DNA from: Chrysaora quinquecirrha
Lineage: Eukaryota; Cnidaria; Scyphozoa; Semaeostomeae; Pelagiidae
NCBI GenBank assembly: GCA_014526335.1
Contig: JACTAT010000027.1
Coordinates: 2,323,437 to 2,387,436 of the forward strand
Direction of reading: 5' to 3'
Length of the DNA: 64,000 nucleotides
Shown: piece by piece, positions 59,151-64,000 of the stretch
Layout of the letters: each line of letters begins with the position of its first letter
How positions within the stretch are numbered: position 1 is the first letter of the stretch
Notes under the pieces: model-generated
Told to the model about the DNA's origin: nothing
Database searches by the model: none
Seen by the model: the letters and a program-made list of their open reading frames with translations, nothing else
Translations under genes and position numbers: made by a program

Positions 59151-60781
59151 AAAGGAACATTCTTAAAATTAAGCCGGACTTACAAATATCTATTCATTTA
59201 ATGCTGAGATTATAAGTAGTTCTAAAACAGCGGAAACGGAAAATTTTACTTAAGCCTAGAAGGGTATTGAAAGATTTGTTTTCCCTTTGTAATCTTTGGT
59301 AAGGTCCTGGCTAAATGGCCAACCAATTTGAAATTTTCCTAACAAGCAATGTTTGAACATTTGGCGACGTCACAAACATTCCTTGACAAATATAATTCGT
59401 TACGCGATGTTTTAGAAGTTTTAAAACATTTTTAGCGTGTAGCAAGCATGAAATATTTGAAGAGCATTGTTTTTGACGTGACCAAACGTTAAAACATTTT
59501 GCTTGTCAAGCAAATTTTGAATGCTTGACAACCAATGAAAAGCCTAACTTTGTTTATCCTTCACCGTTTAGTTTTTGCTGAAAACAGCTTACTTCTAAGT
59601 CTGTTAATCTTTTAAAGTCTGAACATTGGTAGACAGCAAAACTTGTAGCGAAAATCTTTAAAACATTGCGCTTTTCTAGGTGAATTTGATACTTTCGCTT
59701 TTCGTAAACTTCCTGTAATTAAAATCTGCAATAAAAGTCCTTGGTTAGTTTCAGTTCCTTGGGAAATGCTGCTCCAATATTGGCTGCCATACAAGTAAGC
59801 ATATTTATGCCTCTCAAGACATGCCCTAAATCTGCCTAAATAGTCGTCTCTTCTCGAGCTATATATCTTTGGTCCTCACTATATGTCGTATACAACTTTC
59901 TCTTCAAAGCCCTGACCAAACGATCAAACATTGTTTGTCAAACATCGGAAGTTTACTTGAAGCAGCTAAAAATTTTACTGCTTTGAGTCGCTTGATTCTG
60001 CGTGTGAAGATAAATTCAAATAATCGTTAGTTATTAGTTTTAAGTCGTTAGTTATTATCATTCATACTAAAGTTAACAATTGTGGAAAACCAATATGATA
60101 TTTATAAATTTAATCAATAATTATTAGAATCATTTCAAAAACTGTGATTTTTTTCGTATTTTCCTAATGCCTGTGAATACCTGAACAGTTTGCGCGCGAG
60201 AGTTATTGCCGAGGAGCACACGGGCAGATCACATAATCACGCACAACAACTTTTACGCACAGTGGACCGCTGCCACGCTACGTACGTGCACGCATTGAAT
60301 TTTCTAAATCGAAAGGATTGGCAAGTTTGTAACAGTTAACCCGCTTCACCGTAGCAGCACTAATGTTTTAGGAATTACTTTGCATGAAATAGCTTCAGCC
60401 GATCACAATCACGAGACACAAGCAAAAGCTTTGTTAGATCTATTGCAACGTAAACAAGCGCCAGTCATATATTAAAACCGAATAAATTACATTAGTCGTG
60501 GCAAGTTCTAGGACTTCCGAAAACAGACTTTTCGATCGATTAAGGGTTGGCTTGGTGTGATGTGCGAGGTTGGCTATCGGTTGATGAATGGAAAGAACCG
60601 TTCTTAACCAAAAATCAAATTTATATTCTCAAAGATTTTTTCTTCTAAACACATTATGTTTTCAAATGTTTACATTTCACACCTCAAGCTGCCATATTGT
60701 TACGTCAGAGGTTTATCATACACAAAGTACCAGTTCACTCACATTTCATTTCTCCTTTTTCTGACATTTTATATTTTGAGA
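59151..60781. other. intergenic between SIS gene and SDR gene
   Basis: AAACATT-family copies lie at about 59310-59540 (edges TAAGGTCCTGGC and AGCCTAAC) and 59905-59960. 60190-60480 has scattered GCACG/TACGTGCACGC motifs and no ORF. An in-frame extension of the SDR ORF starts at 60656 but looks non-coding. The SDR promoter should lie before 60782. Confidence 0.4.
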
Positions 60782-63257
60782 ATGGCGGAAGAATCGTCCA
60801 CAGCTAAAGCGGAAGAATCGTCCACAGCTAAAGCTTTCATAAAAACTTCCAAAGAGAAGGTCAGTGGAAGTCAAATTCTGTGGGAATTTGTTAGGACTTC
60901 CGTAGAAGTCTTGTTTATTACTCTTTGTGCCATCATTCGGTTCTTTCTGCCAGTAAGGAAAAGTTTGGAAGGTGAAATTGTTTTGATTACTGGCGCAGCA
61001 GGATACGTCGGCAGACGGCTCGCTTTGCGATTTGCAAGGAAAGGTGAGAAAGTTCAACTTTCAGATTTTAATCTTAGTTATGGGGCCTAAAAAGGTTGTC
61101 TTCACGAAGGTAAATATAAATTAAAAAATTGTCCTGCCTTTGAGCGAAAAAACATGCAAATTAAATTAGGCCTGTTTGTTGGTAGGGTAAACTGGGGTAA
61201 TTTGGGACAGATTTCTACTTTTTCTAATTTATATTTGGCCTGATAAGCTACCATAAAACCAAATGCTCTTTTAATATACATTTGAGACCTGAACTTTCAG
61301 AAAATAAAAAAAAAATTTATGAACTTACTTGCATAAGCTGGTATTATCAGGTTGAATGGTGCTGTCCCAAATAGCCCCGGCTGGGGCAATTTGGGACATA
61401 GGAATTTTGTATGGCGATTTGAGGTGATTTGCTGTGCTCGAATTTTTCCATTTCAGAAAATGGTACATAACTGTAATTGAATGGTTTTGGAGGGTTTTCA
61501 TAGTTAAAATCTATTAATAATGTACACATTTAGTTGAAAATTTCCAGATTAAGTGCCATGTCCCAAATTTCCCCTGTCCCAAATTACCCCAGTTTACCCT
61601 ATGGCCTAAAAAAGCCCTCATTCAAATTAGAAAATCAGAGTTAACCAGACTGTATTTTGATATTGTTTGAAGGCAGTCCATGCAGTTTCGAAGTAAGTCA
61701 AGGTTCAAGCAACTGAGCTATCACATCCCTGACTGCTTTTTATGTTGTTCAGGCCAGCAATTTGAAGAAGAACAAAAGGAAACAATAGAGCTATTGTTTT
61801 TAAGACAATAGCCAAGCCAGTATGGAATGTTGTTTTGGTTGTGCACCGGACAATGGCTTAGAGAACAATAGAAGCTATTGTTTTCAGGGGTCTTGTGCAC
61901 CGGAGGTGCACACTCATCTCATTCCATACTGGTAGCCAAGCACACATCTTCTACATGCACTTTGCAAACTTATCAGTCTGGATCACATTTATTGTCCTAC
62001 AGGCACTTGCTCCTAATTTGCATAGCACACCTTTTTATAGTGTCAATCAGGATTAAATCAAGCCAAACATCAACAGGCTTTAGCACCAGGATTCATCAGT
62101 GCAGCATTATCCTCATTCAAATTTCTTCATTTGTTTGTTTTCAGGATCCGCTGTAGTGTTATGGGACATAAACAAAAATGATAATGAAAACCTTGCTGAT
62201 GAAATCAAAGAATCTGGTGGTCATGCATTCCCTTATTATTGCAATTTGAGAGATAAACATGATATTGAGAGAACTGCGGCTAAGGTCATCAAAGATGTTG
62301 GTCATCCAACCATTCTGATCAATAATGCTGGAATTGTTGCAGGGAAATATTTGTTGGATATGACTGAGAATGATATTGAGGCTGCATTTGATGTGAATAT
62401 ACTCTCTCATTTCTGGGTAAGGCAATGTTGATACATGATTGAAACTGACTGACTGACTGACTGACTGACTGACTGACTGACTGACTGACTGACTGACTGA
62501 CTGACTGACTGACTGACTGACTGACTGACTGACTGACTGACTGACCGACCAACTGACCAGACCGACCAACCCACCAATGGACAGAATAACTGACTGACTA
62601 ACTAACAAACCAGCTAACTAACTAACTAGTTATCTTGCTAACTAACTGCATAACTAACTAAACTAACTTACTACCTACCTAACTAGCTAGCTAGCTATCT
62701 AATTAACTAACTACCAGACTATCTAACCAACTAACTCACTAACTAACTAACTTACTAATAAACTAACTAACTAACTACCCAACTAACTTTCTAACTAATA
62801 AACTAACTTACTAACTAACCAACCAGCTATCTGACTAACAATCTTACTAACTAGCACTAACTAACAAACTAAAGAACCAACTAACTAACTAACTTACCTA
62901 CTAAGTGATATTATTATTGAATATTACTTACTAACTATATAATCAACTAACAAAGCAACTAAACTTGTCTTACTTAGCTAACTAGCGAAGTGTTCATTTT
63001 CTTTTCACTTAGACAACAAGAGCATTTCTTCCAGAAATGGTGAAGAAAAACCACGGACACATTGTTGCTATTGCATCTATCCTTGGCACCGATGGTTTAG
63101 GGAAACTAACAGATTATTGTGCTACAAAGTTTGCTGTTAATGGTTTCATGCAGTCATTGAGACGAGAGATGATCCTTCTAGGATGTGATAATGTCCATTG
63201 CACAACTGTCAATCCGTTTGTTATCAATGCAGAGCTGTTTCAAGGGGTGACGATTAG
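60782..63257 (+). CDS. short-chain dehydrogenase/reductase of the SDR16C type (RDH10/RDHE2/HSD17B11-like), 3' end outside the window
   Basis: Exons 60782-61043, 62145-62416 and 63013-63257 give ~259 residues, ending in phase 2 at AG|GTATAC, so at least one exon lies beyond 64000 or was not recognised. An N-terminal membrane anchor (VLFITLCAIIRFFLPV) and GEIVLITGAAGYVGRR match the retinol/17-beta-hydroxysteroid dehydrogenase group on ER or lipid droplets. Seen: LWDINK (NAD-type acidic residue), ILINNAG, the catalytic Ser in IASILG 13 residues before the YCATK Tyr, and Lys. The nucleotide-binding glycine motif reads TGAAGYVG rather than TGxxxGxG. The first residues contain a perfect 24-bp duplication (AEESSTAK twice). 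The substrate cannot be told. Confidence 0.88.
61185..61599. mobile_element. 415-bp MITE with TA duplication in SDR intron 1
   Basis: Termini GGGTAAACTGGGGTAATTTG and CAAATTACCCCAGTTTACCC are perfect inverted repeats continuing with GGACAG/CTGTCC. Flanked by TA at 61183-61184 and 61600-61601, typical of Tc1/mariner-type MITEs. Internal copies of CTGTCCCAAAT and GGGGCAATTTGGGACAT suggest nested palindromes. Confidence 0.85.
62446..62990. repeat. (GACT)n followed by (CTAA)n tetranucleotide array in SDR intron 2
   Basis: About 25 perfect CTGA/GACT repeats begin ~30 bp after the exon 2 donor and grade into ~430 bp of degenerate CTAA-type repeats, which end ~20 bp before the exon 3 acceptor. The intron is almost entirely microsatellite. 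Confidence 0.95.
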
Positions 63258-63540
63258 GTATACCTGTTTTTATTTCATTAGTAGCCTTAGTAACCGCTGA
63301 TGATGGGGAGTTTTTAGCTCGGTTTTCGGTACATTTCTATCGTACAAGGGTTCGATTTTCCAGAGAGAAGATTCCGAAAATACGGTGGACAGAACTTCCT
63401 CAGACTCCTAACAAAGTCATTGTCTTTCTGCAAGTGTGATTGCGTAAATTTTTATGTTATTAATATTATTACTGATACTTTAAGCATTTATAATTTAAAT
63501 TAAGATTTCGAAAAATATTACGCGAGTCTAATGATTATTA
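63258..63540. other. SDR intron 3 or downstream, nothing recognised
   Basis: AT-rich sequence after the exon 3 donor; no further SDR exon was identified. Confidence 0.4.
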
Positions 63541-63544
63541 TAGA

Positions 63545-63990
63545 GAGCAGCGTAGCGTAGTGGTCAGCCCTTGTGCCATTTAGGCTCAAATTCTGTGGTT
63601 CAAATCCGGGCTAGGGGGGGCAAATTACAAGATGTAAAACCTTGCTCTGCGACACTGCACCAAGATGTAAAATTGATACCTTAGTGATGAAGGCCTGAAA
63701 TCTATTTAGCGCTGATTAAATGGGTGCACCGGGAGTCAATATATACTCCCCTGGGAATATAGTAAATGATGAATAAATAACATAAATTGCCTGAGATAAG
63801 GGGGTTGGAAGTTGTAAAGCGCTGTGGGATATCTGCGGTTATAGATATGGCGCTATAAAAAAGCTATGACCTTTACCTTAACAAGTTTGCCCCATGTCAG
63901 GGGGTAGGCACACGAGAAATTTTCAGTGAAGGGCAAAGCCTAGAACGGCGCTATATAAAAGCCAAATCCTTTGACTTTACCTTTTTTTCT
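63545..63990 (+). repeat. tRNA-derived SINE, family 4
   Basis: Box A-like TAGCGTAGTGG at about 63554 and box B GTGGTTCAAATCCGGGC near 63596, followed by a long body with GCGCTGTGGGATATCTGCGG and two related tail segments (GGCGCTATAAAAAAGC and GGCGCTATATAAAAGCC, each followed by TTTGAC/CCTTTACCTT). The repeated tail suggests a dimer or two tandem insertions. Confidence 0.75.
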
Positions 63991-64000
63991 AGGTTTTCTG

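Noticed and set aside
60656..60781. In-frame N-terminal extension of the SDR
   Set aside because: The extension is unlike SDR16C N-termini; ATG at 60782 in AGAATGGCG context directly precedes the charged N-terminus and anchor.
62159..62608. SQSVSQSV ORF on the minus strand
   Set aside because: Translation of the (CTGA)n microsatellite, antisense to an SDR exon.

Overview
The window is animal nuclear DNA. Its genes carry spliceosomal introns (GT-AG, from 50 bp to several kb), its proteins are metazoan in type (VPS13D, sds22/PPP1R7, EF-1alpha, an SDR16C dehydrogenase), and it is crowded with SINEs, MITEs, minisatellites and one full-length BEL/Pao retrotransposon. Some repeat ends, such as the 51714-51986 element starting CCGGGGGGTACT and the CTCGTCCCCAG element at 9000-9108, look to me like elements common in anthozoan genomes. 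My best guess is a cnidarian, with another early-branching marine invertebrate possible. This is inference; no database was searched.

Layout: 1-13051 (minus) holds 14 exons of the N-terminal part of a VPS13D lipid-transfer protein, with introns full of repeats. 13052-23730 has no gene. It holds two modules, each a 10-bp-register GTAC array followed by a ~130-bp tandem array; the second is split by a 2.3-kb foldback element. 23731-30805 is a BEL/Pao element with 508-bp LTRs that read as identical and a GACTA target duplication. 31680-33367 is an F-box/LRR-like gene between ~260-bp inverted repeats. 34684-35500 is a secreted-protein gene whose frame is broken by a 10-bp tandem duplication. 36250-39406 holds a palindromic DNA element and a second foldback element with a 9-bp target duplication. 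40384-52301 is a complete nine-exon sds22/PPP1R7 gene. Its intron 6 contains an oppositely oriented single-exon RING-H2 gene, a 22-bp satellite and a third foldback element with 789-bp arms. 54192-55586 (minus) is an intronless EF-1alpha gene. 56505-59150 is a SIS-domain sugar-phosphate isomerase of the KpsF/KdsD type. 60782-63257 is the start of an SDR16C-type dehydrogenase that runs out of the window.

The genes have unrelated housekeeping roles (lipid transfer, PP1 regulation, ubiquitin ligation, translation, sugar phosphate and retinoid/steroid-type metabolism) and show no operon or pathway logic. The unusual content is the repeat fraction: several foldback elements whose inverted arms are made of short tandem units, two with 9- or 10-bp target duplications, alongside MITEs with 9-bp duplications. 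This is structurally like the Drosophila FB class. Exon borders were set by eye from splice sites, reading phase and remembered family sequences; all of them are phase-consistent.
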